A stretch of 64,000 nt of DNA from Streptomyces sp. DH41 (GCF_029813785.1 NZ_JARVKY010000020.1:116659-180658); one strand, 5' to 3'. Positions 8,915 to 18,302 are shown, counted from the stretch's first letter. Translations and numbers: made by a program. The notes: a model not told the origin generated them from the sequence alone.

Positions 8915-9439
8915 ATGAGCGAAGGTGATGCGAACGCGATGGACGGAATCGTCGAGGACTGGCGACGGGAGCGGCCGGATCTGGAGGTGTCCGCGCTGGC
9001 GACCATCGGTCGGCTGGCGTTCGTCGCCGAGAACGTCATCGGCCCAGTGGGGGAACGCGCCGTAGGGCGGCACGGCATCGGCAAGGGCGACTTCGACGTC
9101 CTTGCGACGCTACGGCGCATCGGCGCCCCGTACACCCTGAGCCCTTCCGCTCTCTCCGCCGAGCTGATGATGTCGCGAGCGGGGATGACGAAGAGGCTGG
9201 ACCGCCTGGAGAAAGCCGGGTTGGTGGAACGCACCCTCGATGCCGGTGACCGCCGCAGCTTCCGGATCACCCTCACCGCAGAGGGCCGCCGTGTCGCAGA
9301 CGCCGCTCTCACCGACCTCGCGGCCGACCTTTCGGCCCTGGCCTCCGAACTCACCGACACCGAGCACGCCGGCCTCGACCAAGCGCTCCAGGCCCTGATG
9401 CGAGCCGGGCGGGGCCTGCCGCACAAGCGCAAGGCGTGA
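8915..9439 (+). CDS. MarR family transcriptional regulator
   Basis: The protein has 174 residues. A winged helix-turn-helix is visible around residues 65-120, with the recognition region SAELMMSRAGMTKRLDRLE and the wing AGDRRSFRITLT, typical of MarR. Flanking helices form the dimer interface. The start is ATG at 8915; the frame extends upstream through the intergenic operator but without coding character. MarR proteins are usually repressors relieved by small phenolic or other ligands. The divergent amidohydrolase gene and the inverted repeat between them indicate local autoregulation and control of that enzyme. Confidence 0.9.
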   Translation: MSEGDANAMDGIVEDWRRERPDLEVSALATIGRLAFVAENVIGPVGERAVGRHGIGKGDFDVLATLRRIGAPYTLSPSALSAELMMSRAGMTKRLDRLEKAGLVERTLDAGDRRSFRITLTAEGRRVADAALTDLAADLSALASELTDTEHAGLDQALQALMRAGRGLPHKRKA

Positions 9440-9596
9440 ACGGAGGGAACAGGTGAGGTCCTGACTCACTGTGGTCGCGTACCTGTCCCGGCGTTAATCG
9501 GTGGTGCCTCGCCCTGGGTGGGGCTACGGTTCTGTTCAGCGGTTCTCTGGGGGACGGTGTCAGTTCGTCGAGAAGAAGCAGGAGGTGAGGACGTTG

Positions 9597-9668
9597 ATGA
9601 CTGTCACGGTGACGGGCACGGCCCGCATTCAGGAGTTCATCGTTCCCGCCCCTGTGGTCTCCGGCTGA
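9597..9668 (+). CDS. Possible 23-residue small protein or leader peptide
   Basis: ATG at 9597 (or TTG three bases earlier) is preceded by a near-perfect GGAGGTGAGG ribosome site. It opens a 23-residue frame starting MTVTVTGTARIQEF and ending PVVSG before TGA at 9666. It ends 59 bases before the TTG of rsgA on the same strand. The ribosome site is far better than average for this window. No homologue is known to me; it could be a real small protein or a translated leader of rsgA. Confidence 0.45.
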   Translation: MTVTVTGTARIQEFIVPAPVVSG

Positions 9669-9727
9669 CACCCACTCGACTTCCGCGCAGAGCGCGCCGC
9701 CGGGGCCACCCTTCGAAGGGTCTCCCC

Positions 9728-10843
9728 TTGTTCAACGCTTCACTCAACACGTCCTCCCCTTCCGACGCCCAGCAGGTCCTCGCCCCCTACGGCTGGGACG
9801 AGGAGTGGGCCGACGCGTTCGCTCCCCACGCCGCCGAAGGGCTGCTGCCCGGCCGGGTCGTCCGCGTCGACCGCGGGCAGTGCGACGTCGTCACCGCCGG
9901 CGGAGTCCTGCGGGCCGACACCGCCTTCGTCACCCCGCACGACCCGCTGCGCGTCGTCTGCACCGGCGACTGGGTCGCCGTCGAACCGGACGGCAACCCG
10001 CGCTACGTGCGCACGTACCTGCCCCGCCGTACGGCGTTCGTGCGCTCCACCTCCTCCAAGCGGTCCGAGGGACAGATCCTCGCGGCCAACGTCGACCACG
10101 CGATCGTCGCCGTGTCGCTCGCGGCCGAACTCGAACTGGCCCGCGTCGAAAGGTTCCTCGCACTCGCGTGGGAGTCCGGGGCGCAGCCCCTGGTCGTGCT
10201 CACCAAGGCCGACCTCGTCCCCGACCCGGTGACCCTGGCGCACCTCGTCCAGGACGTGGAGACGGCCGCGCCCGGCGTGCCGGTGCTGTCCGTCAGCGCC
10301 GAGCAGGGGGAGGGGCTCGACGTCCTCGCCGCCGTCGTCGCCGGCGGTACGGCGGTGCTGCTCGGGCAGTCCGGCGCGGGCAAGTCCACCCTCGCCAACG
10401 CACTGCTCGGCGAGGACACCATGGACGTACAGGCCGTCCGCGACGTCGACGGCAAGGGCCGGCACACCACCACCACCCGCAACCTCCTCGCGATGCCCGG
10501 CGGGGGAGTACTGATCGACACCCCCGGACTGCGGGGCGTCGGGCTCTGGGACGCGAGCACCGGGGTCGGGCAGGTGTTCGCCGAGATCGAGGAGCTGGCC
10601 CGGGGCTGCCGGTTCCACGACTGCGCCCACGAGAGCGAGCCCGGCTGCGCCGTCGTCGTCGCCATCGACACCGGTGAGCTGTCCGTACGGCGGCTGGAGA
10701 GCTACCGCAAGCTCATGCGGGAGAACCAGCGCATCATCGCCAAGACCGACGCCCGGATGCGGGCCGAGCTGCGGAAGGAGTGGAAGCGCAGGGGCGCCAT
10801 CGGCAAGGCGGCGATGGAGGCCAAGCGGGGCCGCGTGCGGTAG
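9728..10843 (+). CDS. rsgA: Ribosome small-subunit-dependent GTPase A
   Basis: The protein has 371 residues and shows the circularly permuted GTPase order of RsgA/YjeQ: TKADL (G4, about residue 157) precedes GQSGAGKST (G1, about 213) and DTPGLRG (G3). An N-terminal OB-fold comes first, and a C-terminal zinc knuckle, CRFHDCAHESEPGC, follows. RsgA checks late maturation of the 30S subunit and leaves on GTP hydrolysis. The start is TTG at 9728 with GAAGGG upstream; no ATG or GTG lies closer to the homologous N-terminus. The C-terminus is basic, as expected for an rRNA-binding protein. Confidence 0.95.
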   Translation: MFNASLNTSSPSDAQQVLAPYGWDEEWADAFAPHAAEGLLPGRVVRVDRGQCDVVTAGGVLRADTAFVTPHDPLRVVCTGDWVAVEPDGNPRYVRTYLPRRTAFVRSTSSKRSEGQILAANVDHAIVAVSLAAELELARVERFLALAWESGAQPLVVLTKADLVPDPVTLAHLVQDVETAAPGVPVLSVSAEQGEGLDVLAAVVAGGTAVLLGQSGAGKSTLANALLGEDTMDVQAVRDVDGKGRHTTTTRNLLAMPGGGVLIDTPGLRGVGLWDASTGVGQVFAEIEELARGCRFHDCAHESEPGCAVVVAIDTGELSVRRLESYRKLMRENQRIIAKTDARMRAELRKEWKRRGAIGKAAMEAKRGRVR

Positions 10844-10976
10844 CGGCAGCCCTCTCCCTCCCCTCTCCTCTCCTCCCTCCCGGCCGGCCACCGACGCGAC
10901 CTCCGTCACGGCCACCGACGCGATGTCCGATTTCCGCCAGCCCGGTGTCCCGGCCTGGCGGAGACTGGACAGCGTG

Positions 10977-12428
10977 ATGGAGCACGTGAGGGAGAGAGCG
11001 CGGCACGAGGCGGCTGAGCAGCCGCACAAGCGGCACGAGGACAGCAGGTACGAGGCCGTGCGCAGCCGGGACGCCCGGTTCGACGGCGCGTTCTTCTTCG
11101 CCGTCGAGACGACCGGCATCTACTGCCGGCCCAGCTGCCCGGCGGTCACGCCGAAGCGGCGCAACGTGCGGTTCTTCGCGACGGCCGCCGCCGCGCAGGG
11201 CTCGGGCTTCCGGGCCTGCCGACGGTGCCGTCCGGACGCCGTGCCCGGCTCGGCGGACTGGAACGTCCGTGCCGACGTCGTCGGCAGGGCGATGCGGCTG
11301 ATCGGCGACGGCGTCGTCGACCGCGAGGGCGTCGCCGGACTCGCCGGCCGGCTCGGCTACAGCGCCCGCCAGGTGCAGCGGCAACTCACCGCCGAGCTCG
11401 GCGCCGGACCCGTGGCCCTGGCCCGCGCACAGCGGGCGCACACCGCGCGCGTCCTGCTGCAGACCACCGGCCTCCCGGTCACCGAGATCGCGTTCGCGGC
11501 GGGGTTCGCCAGCGTGCGGCAGTTCAACGACACGATCCGGGCCGTCTACGCGGCCACCCCGAGCGCGCTGCGCGCCGCCGCTCCCGCCCGCGACCGGGTG
11601 GCAGCCCGGCGGGCCGCCACCCCGTCCGCCGGAATCCCGCTGCGGCTCGCCCACCGAGGCCCCTACCAGCCCGGGCCCGTCTTCGACCTGCTCCAGCGGG
11701 AGGCCGTGACGGGCGTCGAGGAGGTGAGCGGACCGCCGGGCCGCCGCGTCTACCGGCGCACCCTGCGCCTGCCGTACGGCACCGGAATCGTCGCCGTCGA
11801 CGAGCGGCCGGGCGCCCCGCGCACCAGCGGCGGCGGCTGGCTCGACGCCCGCCTCCACCTCAGCGACCTCCGCGACCTGACCACCTCCGTCCAGCGGCTG
11901 CGGCGACTGTTCGACCTCGACGCCGACCCGTACGCCGTCGACGAGCGGCTCGGCGCCGACCCCCGGCTCGCCCCGCTGGTCGCCGCCCGCCCCGGGCTGC
12001 GCTCGCCGGGCACCGCCGACCCCGACGAACTCGCCGTCCGGGCCCTGGCCGGGCGGACGGAGGCCGAGCGGCTGGTGCGGCGGTACGGCAAGAGGCTGGA
12101 CACGCCGTGCGGCGCCCTCACCCACCTCTTCCCCGAACCGGCCGTCCTCGCCGGGGCCGAACCGGACGGCACCCTGGGCGCACTCACCGCCGCCCTCGCC
12201 GACGGCGCGGTACGACTGGACCCGGGCGCCGACCGGGAGGACGCCGAGCGCGCACTGCTCGCCGTGCCCGGCCTGGACGCCCGTACGGCCGCCGTCGTCC
12301 GCACCCGCGCCCTCGGCGACCCGGACGTCGCCCCGCCCGGACCGGCCGTGCCCGACACCTGGCGCCCCTGGCGCTCGTACGCCCTGAACCACCTGCGCGC
12401 AGCGGGAGAACGGGAGCAGCACCGATGA
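10977..12428 (+). CDS. AdaA-AlkA fusion: methylphosphotriester sensor/activator with 3-methyladenine glycosylase
   Basis: The protein has about 483 residues. The N-terminal Ada zinc domain has its four cysteines in TTGIYCRPSCP and FRACRRCRP; the first accepts methyl groups from DNA phosphotriesters and turns the protein into an activator. An AraC-type helix-turn-helix follows (about residues 100-190, with FAAGFASVRQFNDTIR). Then come an AlkA N-terminal domain and an HhH-GPD base-excision glycosylase domain. The fusion senses alkylation, activates repair genes and excises alkylated bases. The start is ATG 10977 (or GTG 10974) behind GGCGGAG; a further in-frame ATG at 10923 is less likely. It overlaps ogt by four bases. 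Confidence 0.9.
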   Translation: MEHVRERARHEAAEQPHKRHEDSRYEAVRSRDARFDGAFFFAVETTGIYCRPSCPAVTPKRRNVRFFATAAAAQGSGFRACRRCRPDAVPGSADWNVRADVVGRAMRLIGDGVVDREGVAGLAGRLGYSARQVQRQLTAELGAGPVALARAQRAHTARVLLQTTGLPVTEIAFAAGFASVRQFNDTIRAVYAATPSALRAAAPARDRVAARRAATPSAGIPLRLAHRGPYQPGPVFDLLQREAVTGVEEVSGPPGRRVYRRTLRLPYGTGIVAVDERPGAPRTSGGGWLDARLHLSDLRDLTTSVQRLRRLFDLDADPYAVDERLGADPRLAPLVAARPGLRSPGTADPDELAVRALAGRTEAERLVRRYGKRLDTPCGALTHLFPEPAVLAGAEPDGTLGALTAALADGAVRLDPGADREDAERALLAVPGLDARTAAVVRTRALGDPDVAPPGPAVPDTWRPWRSYALNHLRAAGEREQHR

Positions 12429-12961
12429 CGACCACTATCACGACCACGACGTACTGGACCGAGACCGACAGCCCCGTCGGCCGGCTGCTCCTCACCGCGG
12501 GACCGGACGGCGCGCTCACCTCGCTCTCCGTGCCCGGGCAGAAGGGCGGCCGGAGCGTCCAGGACGGCTGGCGGCACGACGCCGGCCCCTTCCGGGCGGC
12601 CGAGGAGCAGCTCGCCGCCTACTTCGCCGGTGAGCTGACGGAGTTCCGGCTGCCGCTGCGCGCCGAGGGCACCGCCTTCCGGGAACGCGTGTGGGACGCC
12701 CTGGACGCCGTGCCCTACGGGGCGACCACCACGTACGGCGAGATCGCCGCGCGCATCGGGGCCTCCCGCCCCGCGGTACGCGCCGTCGGCGGCGCGATCG
12801 GGGCCAACCCGCTGCTGATCCTGCGCCCCTGCCACCGGGTGATCGGCGCGGACGGCTCCCTGACCGGATACGCCGGCGGCCTGGAACGCAAGACACGGCT
12901 CCTTGCCCTGGAGGGCGCTGTGCCTAGCCGGCCAGCACCGCCCCCAGCCACGCCCCGGTGA
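12425..12961 (+). CDS. ogt: Methylated-DNA--protein-cysteine methyltransferase
   Basis: The protein has 178 residues. The active-site motif PCHRVIG is present at about residue 138, preceded by the DNA-binding helix-turn-helix YGEIAARIGASRPAVRAVGG. It removes alkyl groups from O6 of guanine onto its own cysteine in a single-turnover reaction. ATG overlaps the stop of the AdaA-AlkA gene, so both repair activities are made together and are probably induced by the upstream activator. The last 38 bases overlap the convergent DUF456 gene. Confidence 0.95.
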   Translation: MTTTITTTTYWTETDSPVGRLLLTAGPDGALTSLSVPGQKGGRSVQDGWRHDAGPFRAAEEQLAAYFAGELTEFRLPLRAEGTAFRERVWDALDAVPYGATTTYGEIAARIGASRPAVRAVGGAIGANPLLILRPCHRVIGADGSLTGYAGGLERKTRLLALEGAVPSRPAPPPATPR

Positions 12962-13406
12962 TCAGCAGGCAGGCGAACAACTCCGTCAGCACACTGGAGC
13001 CGCCCGCGCGCATCACCGTGCGCAGCGCCGCCATCGCCTCGCCGTGCCGGCCGAGCCGCAGCCGCTCGGCGAGGTAGATGCCGCCGAGGAAGCCGGGGAT
13101 CGCCCCGAGTACGGGGAGCAGGACGAAGCCGAGGAAGGCGCCCGCGCCCGCGTACGCCGTGACGCGGCTGGCGGCGTCGTCCCCGCGCAGGCGACGGGGT
13201 GGCAGCGACCAGCGCACCGCCCGGGACAGCAGCAGGACGATCGTGGCGCCGACGAGCACGGCCCACGCGAGTGGCCGCGGATCCTTCAGGGCCCACCACA
13301 GCACCCCGGCCCACACCAGCCACGATCCGGGCATGCCGGGCAGCAGGACGCCGCACAGCCCGAGCAGAACGACCAGGCCGGCCAGCAGGAGGTCCCACGC
13401 TCCCAT
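12924..13406 (-). CDS. DUF456 family membrane protein
   Basis: The protein has 160 residues with several glycine-rich hydrophobic helices. It matches the DUF456 pattern: an N-terminal LLLAGLVVLLGLCGVLLPGM hairpin with a conserved PG, and a later GAIPGFLGGIYLAE segment. Function is unknown in the family. It overlaps the 3' end of ogt on the opposite strand by 38 bases. Confidence 0.8.
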   Translation of the reverse strand: MGAWDLLLAGLVVLLGLCGVLLPGMPGSWLVWAGVLWWALKDPRPLAWAVLVGATIVLLLSRAVRWSLPPRRLRGDDAASRVTAYAGAGAFLGFVLLPVLGAIPGFLGGIYLAERLRLGRHGEAMAALRTVMRAGGSSVLTELFACLLITGAWLGAVLAG

Positions 13407-13481
13407 CTGTCCAGGGTGCCGGAGTCGGGCGCGGTCCGCAGATGGCCGGGCGAAGGAGGGACGCGGTGGCTGGGGGCCGGG

Positions 13482-14474
13482 TCAGGGTGTGCGGGCCACC
13501 CAGTCCCGCTCGTACGCGTGCCAGCCCAGCTGGAGCCGGGTCGTGACCCCGGTCAGTTCCATCAGGCGCTTCACCCGGCGCTGCACGGTCCGCAGACCCA
13601 GGTCGAGCTGCTTGGCGACGCTCGCGTCGGTGAGGCCGGCCAGCAGCAGGGAGAGGATCTCCAGGTCGGTGCCGTCGGGTCCGTCCGGGTCGTGTTCGCT
13701 CACGCCGGACGCGCCGAGCCGTAGCGGCAGCGCACCCCGCCACACCGACTCGAACAGCCCCGACAGCAGCTCCAGCAGGCCGCTGGCGTGTACGACCAGC
13801 GCGGCCGGCTCGGAGGAGCGCGCGGTGAGCGGCACCAGGGCGAGGGCCCGGTCGGCGACCACCAGCTTGGTGGGCACCTGGTCCACCACCCGCACCTGCT
13901 CGTCGCGGCCCAGCGCGGCGGTCAGCTCCGTGATGCCGTTCGGCTGGTCCAGTACCGACCGCTCGACCACCACCCGGTAGCGGACCCCGCGTCCGATGGC
14001 CTGTTCCTCCGCGTCGTTCTCCATGCCGGTGACGGCGACCGGATTGTCGGTGACCAGCGCGCACACCTCCTCGCTCGCCCCCAACTGGAGCTGGAGGAAA
14101 CGCTGGGCGACGGCCGCGGCGCCGGTCACCACCTCCACCAGGTCGTGCACGGCGGGCTCGGCCGCCGCCGCCCGGTACTCCTCGGCCAGCAGCGCCGCCG
14201 CCAGCTCAGCCTTCTCCAGCTCGTGCCGCTGCTGGGTCAGCAGCGCGCCCAGCGCCACCCCCGGCGGCGCGGCGACCCAGCGGCCGGGCCGGGCCGAGGA
14301 CTGGGCCGCGAGCCCGTTCTGCTCCAGTCGGCGCAGCGCCCGCTCGGTGGCCGGCTCGCCGAGCGCCAGCCGCCGGGCGAGATCGGGCACGTCCGCCGCG
14401 CCCACGGACACCAACGCCCGGTACGCCGACTCGTGCGTGTCCTCCAGCCCCAGCACTCCCAGCACTCCCAGCAT
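13482..14474 (-). CDS. LuxR-type helix-turn-helix regulator with N-terminal TrmB-like wing
   Basis: The protein has 330 residues. The N-terminus resembles a TrmB/sugar-type winged helix (DVPDLARRLALGEPATERAL). The middle resembles a phospholipase D-like or ligand-binding domain. The C-terminus has a LuxR helix-turn-helix (DLEILSLLLAGLTDASVAKQ and LGLRTVQRRVKRLMELTG). This layout is common among Streptomyces regulators of unknown signal. The start is ATG at 14474 behind GGGAGGG, chosen over an upstream extension to 14678 that has no coding character. No operon partner is visible. Confidence 0.82.
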   Translation of the reverse strand: MLGVLGVLGLEDTHESAYRALVSVGAADVPDLARRLALGEPATERALRRLEQNGLAAQSSARPGRWVAAPPGVALGALLTQQRHELEKAELAAALLAEEYRAAAAEPAVHDLVEVVTGAAAVAQRFLQLQLGASEEVCALVTDNPVAVTGMENDAEEQAIGRGVRYRVVVERSVLDQPNGITELTAALGRDEQVRVVDQVPTKLVVADRALALVPLTARSSEPAALVVHASGLLELLSGLFESVWRGALPLRLGASGVSEHDPDGPDGTDLEILSLLLAGLTDASVAKQLDLGLRTVQRRVKRLMELTGVTTRLQLGWHAYERDWVARTP

Positions 14475-14764
14475 CAGGTGTCGTCCCTCCCCGAGACCAA
14501 GCTCCTCATCACCCGCGCGCGACCGTCCGTGGCGGGAAACGGCCACGGCGGAAACCCGCCTTCGGACATCATCGCCGTACCGCTGGTCACTCTGCCAATG
14601 TGGCGTCGCCGGGCGGTTCTCCCGTGGGGGGTGGGACCGCTCGGCCACCCCACGTCGCAGCACTGTTCGACGCGTCACCCGACACGCCGTCCGGCGCGCG
14701 CCGGTGCGCCGGATTTTCCGGATGCCCCGTTTTCATACGGCGCCCTCGGTGGACAATCAGGAGC

Positions 14765-16486
14765 ATGAGTCAGCAGGGGGGAAGGCCCACCGGTCATGAC
14801 GACGACTGGTGGGGGCAGTTGTACGACGACTCCACCGACGACACCGGTCCCACGGCCGCGCCGGATTCCCTGGACGACCGCTTCGCCTCGGCAGCGGGGA
14901 CGGTGGCCGGCCGGCCGGGCCAGGACCCGGACGAGGAGCCGCGACCGCCGCAACCACCTCCGGCCGATGACCACCCCCCTTGGTGGGCGGCGGATCCCCC
15001 CGCCGTCCCCGCTCCCCGTACCGCACGGCCGACACGCCCACCGGACGCCGAAGAAGGCCTCCCAGGCAGCGATTCTCCGCATTCTCCGCGGTCCCCGCTG
15101 TTTCCCGGCCAGCCCCGGGCGGGGGTTCCTTGGGAACCGCCGCACGAGCAGCAACCCGGCCCCGTACATCCCGTAGACCCAGTAGACCCCGCGCCCCCGC
15201 CCCTGCCGTCAGCGCTGCCGCCGCTTCCGCCCTCGCCACCGCCCGGGTTCCGGCAGGGCCCGCACGACCGCACCACCTCCGGGACCGGACCCGCCGATCT
15301 CACAGAGCCCCCCGCCACGCCCCTCCCGGCCCCCCGGTCGGCTCCCGGCGCACCACCGCCCCCGCCCAGGATCACCCCCCACCTGCCCCCGCTTCCGCCA
15401 CCGTTCCTTCCCTCGCAGCCGCCGCGGCCCCTGCCCCCACAGGCCCAGGACGGCACCGGCGAGACCGGCGAGGCCTCACCCTTCGCGCGCGACTACGTCG
15501 GTTCCGGACCGCCCACCTACGACGCCGAGCCCACCGCGCTGCCGCCCGCCGACCCGGACGGGCTCGACGGGCTGGTGGCGGACACCGTGCTGGACGGCGC
15601 CCGGTACGGAACCTGCACCCTGCGGGCCGTGTCCGTGCGGGGAGACTCCGCGCGGTACCGGGGCGACCCGCGCCGCGACGCGCTGCTCGTCGCCCGGTTC
15701 GGCGCGGCGGAGCAGGCACTCGTCCTGGTGGCGATGGCCACCGGTGCCCGCGCGACCGCCGGGGCGCACCGCGCCGCCGCCGAGGTGTGCCAGTGGATCG
15801 GCCGGGCCGTGGGCCGCAGCCACGCCCGGCTGGCCGAGGATCTGCGAGCCGCCCGGCGCGGCGACCTCAAGTCCGGCCTGCACCGACTCACCGACCGCAG
15901 CCTCGGCAGGTTGCGCGCCGGCGCCGCCGAGCAGGGCCTCGCCCCGGACGAGTACGCGGCCACCCTGCGCTGCCTGCTGCTGCCCGCCGATCCCGAGTGC
16001 CGTACACGGGTGTTCTTCGGCGTCGGCCCGGGCGGACTGCTCCGGCTGCGGAACGGCACCTGGCAGGACATGGAACCGAGCGCCGGCGCCGTCACGGGCG
16101 AGCCCGTCGTCGGCTTCGGCTCACCACCGATCGGACGGCCGAGCGAGACGGCGGGCGCCCCGTCGAGCGAGGTGCCCGGGGACGACCGGCTCACCATGGA
16201 CCTCGGCATCACCACATCCCCCGGCCCGTACGACGAACGGCTCGCCGAGCCACCTCGCGAGCCGTTCCGCTTCCGCGCCTCCGTAGCCCACCCGGGTGAT
16301 GTGCTCCTGATGTGCACCGCGGGTCTCGCCGAACCGCTGCTGAGCGAGCCCGACCTGGGCGAACTCCTCGCGCGGCGATGGGCCGGCCGCACCCCGCCCG
16401 GCCTCGCCGAATTCCTCGCCGACAGCCGCGTCCGGGTCAAGGGCTACGCCGACGACCGTACGGCCGCCGCCGTCTGGGAGGCGTGA
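14765..16486 (+). CDS. Proline-rich protein with PP2C-like domain, probably catalytically degenerate
   Basis: The protein has 573 residues. Residues 1 to about 230 are extremely Pro-rich and disordered. The rest is a PP2C-like fold: a RGDSARYRGDPRRDAL region, a core where DGMGG is expected but VAMATGARA stands, and a C-terminal part ending DDRTAAAVWEA. The late aspartate of DDR fits a metal ligand, but the DGxG aspartate and the SDGL aspartate (here CTAGLAE) are replaced. Classical Ser/Thr phosphatase activity is therefore doubtful, and it may act as a pseudophosphatase scaffold. ATG 14765 is chosen; upstream sequence is non-coding. Confidence 0.72.
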   Translation: MSQQGGRPTGHDDDWWGQLYDDSTDDTGPTAAPDSLDDRFASAAGTVAGRPGQDPDEEPRPPQPPPADDHPPWWAADPPAVPAPRTARPTRPPDAEEGLPGSDSPHSPRSPLFPGQPRAGVPWEPPHEQQPGPVHPVDPVDPAPPPLPSALPPLPPSPPPGFRQGPHDRTTSGTGPADLTEPPATPLPAPRSAPGAPPPPPRITPHLPPLPPPFLPSQPPRPLPPQAQDGTGETGEASPFARDYVGSGPPTYDAEPTALPPADPDGLDGLVADTVLDGARYGTCTLRAVSVRGDSARYRGDPRRDALLVARFGAAEQALVLVAMATGARATAGAHRAAAEVCQWIGRAVGRSHARLAEDLRAARRGDLKSGLHRLTDRSLGRLRAGAAEQGLAPDEYAATLRCLLLPADPECRTRVFFGVGPGGLLRLRNGTWQDMEPSAGAVTGEPVVGFGSPPIGRPSETAGAPSSEVPGDDRLTMDLGITTSPGPYDERLAEPPREPFRFRASVAHPGDVLLMCTAGLAEPLLSEPDLGELLARRWAGRTPPGLAEFLADSRVRVKGYADDRTAAAVWEA

Positions 16487-16514
16487 CGGCGCCCGCTGTG
16501 CCATAGCTGGATCC

Positions 16515-18257
16515 ATGGCCAAACAGAACGTCGCGGAACAGTTCGTCGACATCCTCACCCGCGCCGGCGTCAAACGCCTCTACGGAGTCGTCGGCGACAG
16601 CCTCAACCCGGTCGTGGACGCCGTGCGCCGCCACTCCGGCATCGACTGGGTGCACGTGAGGCACGAGGAGACCGCCGCCTTCGCCGCCGGGGCGGAGGCC
16701 CAGATCACCGGGAAGCTGACCGCGTGCGCCGGCTCCTGCGGCCCCGGCAACCTCCACCTCATCAACGGCCTCTACGACGCCCACCGCTCCATGGCCCCCG
16801 TCCTCGCCCTCGCCTCGCAGATCCCGTCCAGCGAGATCGGCCTCGGGTTCTTCCAGGAGACCCACCCCGACCGGCTGTTCCGCGAGTGCAGCCACTACAG
16901 CGAGCTGATCTCCAGCCCCAAGCAGATGCCCAGGCTGCTCCAGACGGCCATCCAGCACGCCGTCGGCCAGGGCGGTGTCAGCGTCGTCTCCCTGCCCGGC
17001 GACATCGCCGACGAACCCGCGCCGGAGAAGGCCGCCGAGACCGCCCTGGTCACCTCCCGGCCCACCGTCCGCCCGGGCGACGAGGAGATCGACCGGCTGG
17101 TGCGGCTGATCGACGACGCCGACACGGTCACCCTGTTCTGCGGCGCCGGCACGGCGGGCGCGCACGCCGAGGTCATGGAGTTCGCCGGGAAGATCAAGTC
17201 CCCGGTGGGGCACGCCCTGCGCGGCAAGGAATGGATCCAGTACGACAATCCGTACGACGTGGGGATGAGTGGACTGCTCGGCTACGGCGCGGCCTACGAG
17301 GCCACCAACGAGTGCGACCTGCTGATCCTGCTCGGCACGGACTTCCCGTACAACGCCTTCCTGCCCGACGACGTGAAGATCGCCCAGATCGACGTCCGGC
17401 CCGAGCACCTGGGCCGGCGTTCCAAACTGGACCTCGCGGTGTGGGGCGACGCGAAGGAGACGCTGCGCTGCCTGATCCCGCGGGTGAGGGAGAAGAAGAG
17501 CCGCCGCTTCCTCGACCGGATGCTGAAGAAGCACGCCGACGCGCTGGAGGGCGTGGTCAAGGCGTACACCCGCAAGGTCGACAAGCACGTCCCGATCCAC
17601 CCCGAGTACGTGGCGGCCGTGCTGGACGAGGTCGCCGACGACGACGCGGTCTTCACCGTGGACACCGGCATGTGCAACGTCTGGGCCGCCCGCTACGTCT
17701 CGCCCAACGGGCGGCGGCGCATCATCGGCTCGTTCTCGCACGGCTCGATGGCGAACGCGCTGCCGATGGCGATCGGCGCCCAGTTCACCGACCGGCGCAG
17801 GCAGGTCGTCTCCATGTCGGGCGACGGCGGTTTCACCATGCTGATGGGCGACTTCCTCACCCTCGTCCAGCACGACCTGCCGGTGAAGGTCGTCCTCTTC
17901 AACAACTCCTCGCTCGGCATGGTCGAGCTGGAGATGCTGGTCGCGGGCCTGCCCTCGCACGGCGTGGCCAACGTCAACCCGGACTTCGCCGCCGTGGCCG
18001 AGGCCTGTGGCGCGTTCGGCACGCGGGTGGAGAAGCCCAAGGAGCTCGCCGGGGCGCTGAAGGCCGCGTTCAAGCACAAGGGGCCGGCCCTCGTCGACGT
18101 CGTCACCGACCCCAACGCCCTGTCCATCCCGCCGAAGATCAGCGCCGACATGGTCACCGGCTTCGCCCTCTCCGCCTCGAAGATCGTCCTGGACGGCGGC
18201 GTCGGACGCATGCTCCAGATGGCCCGCTCGAATCTCCGCAACGTGCCGCGGCCCTAG
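16515..18257 (+). CDS. poxB: Thiamine-diphosphate enzyme, pyruvate dehydrogenase (quinone)/pyruvate oxidase type
   Basis: The protein has 580 residues and the full three-domain layout of the acetolactate synthase/pyruvate oxidase family. The N-terminal pyrimidine-binding domain includes VRHEETAAFAAGAEAQITG with the catalytic glutamate near residue 54. A central domain follows, then a C-terminal diphosphate-binding domain with GDGGFTMLMGDFLTLVQHD and the NN motif (LFNNSSLGM). Close relatives decarboxylate pyruvate oxidatively to acetate and feed electrons to quinone via FAD. The membrane-binding C-terminal tail of E. coli PoxB is not obvious here. It starts at ATG 16515, 28 bases after the preceding gene. 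Confidence 0.85.
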   Translation: MAKQNVAEQFVDILTRAGVKRLYGVVGDSLNPVVDAVRRHSGIDWVHVRHEETAAFAAGAEAQITGKLTACAGSCGPGNLHLINGLYDAHRSMAPVLALASQIPSSEIGLGFFQETHPDRLFRECSHYSELISSPKQMPRLLQTAIQHAVGQGGVSVVSLPGDIADEPAPEKAAETALVTSRPTVRPGDEEIDRLVRLIDDADTVTLFCGAGTAGAHAEVMEFAGKIKSPVGHALRGKEWIQYDNPYDVGMSGLLGYGAAYEATNECDLLILLGTDFPYNAFLPDDVKIAQIDVRPEHLGRRSKLDLAVWGDAKETLRCLIPRVREKKSRRFLDRMLKKHADALEGVVKAYTRKVDKHVPIHPEYVAAVLDEVADDDAVFTVDTGMCNVWAARYVSPNGRRRIIGSFSHGSMANALPMAIGAQFTDRRRQVVSMSGDGGFTMLMGDFLTLVQHDLPVKVVLFNNSSLGMVELEMLVAGLPSHGVANVNPDFAAVAEACGAFGTRVEKPKELAGALKAAFKHKGPALVDVVTDPNALSIPPKISADMVTGFALSASKIVLDGGVGRMLQMARSNLRNVPRP

Positions 18258-18302
18258 GGCCGGGGCCTGTCCGGCGATTCCTGGGGTTCGCACGGCGGGA
18301 AC

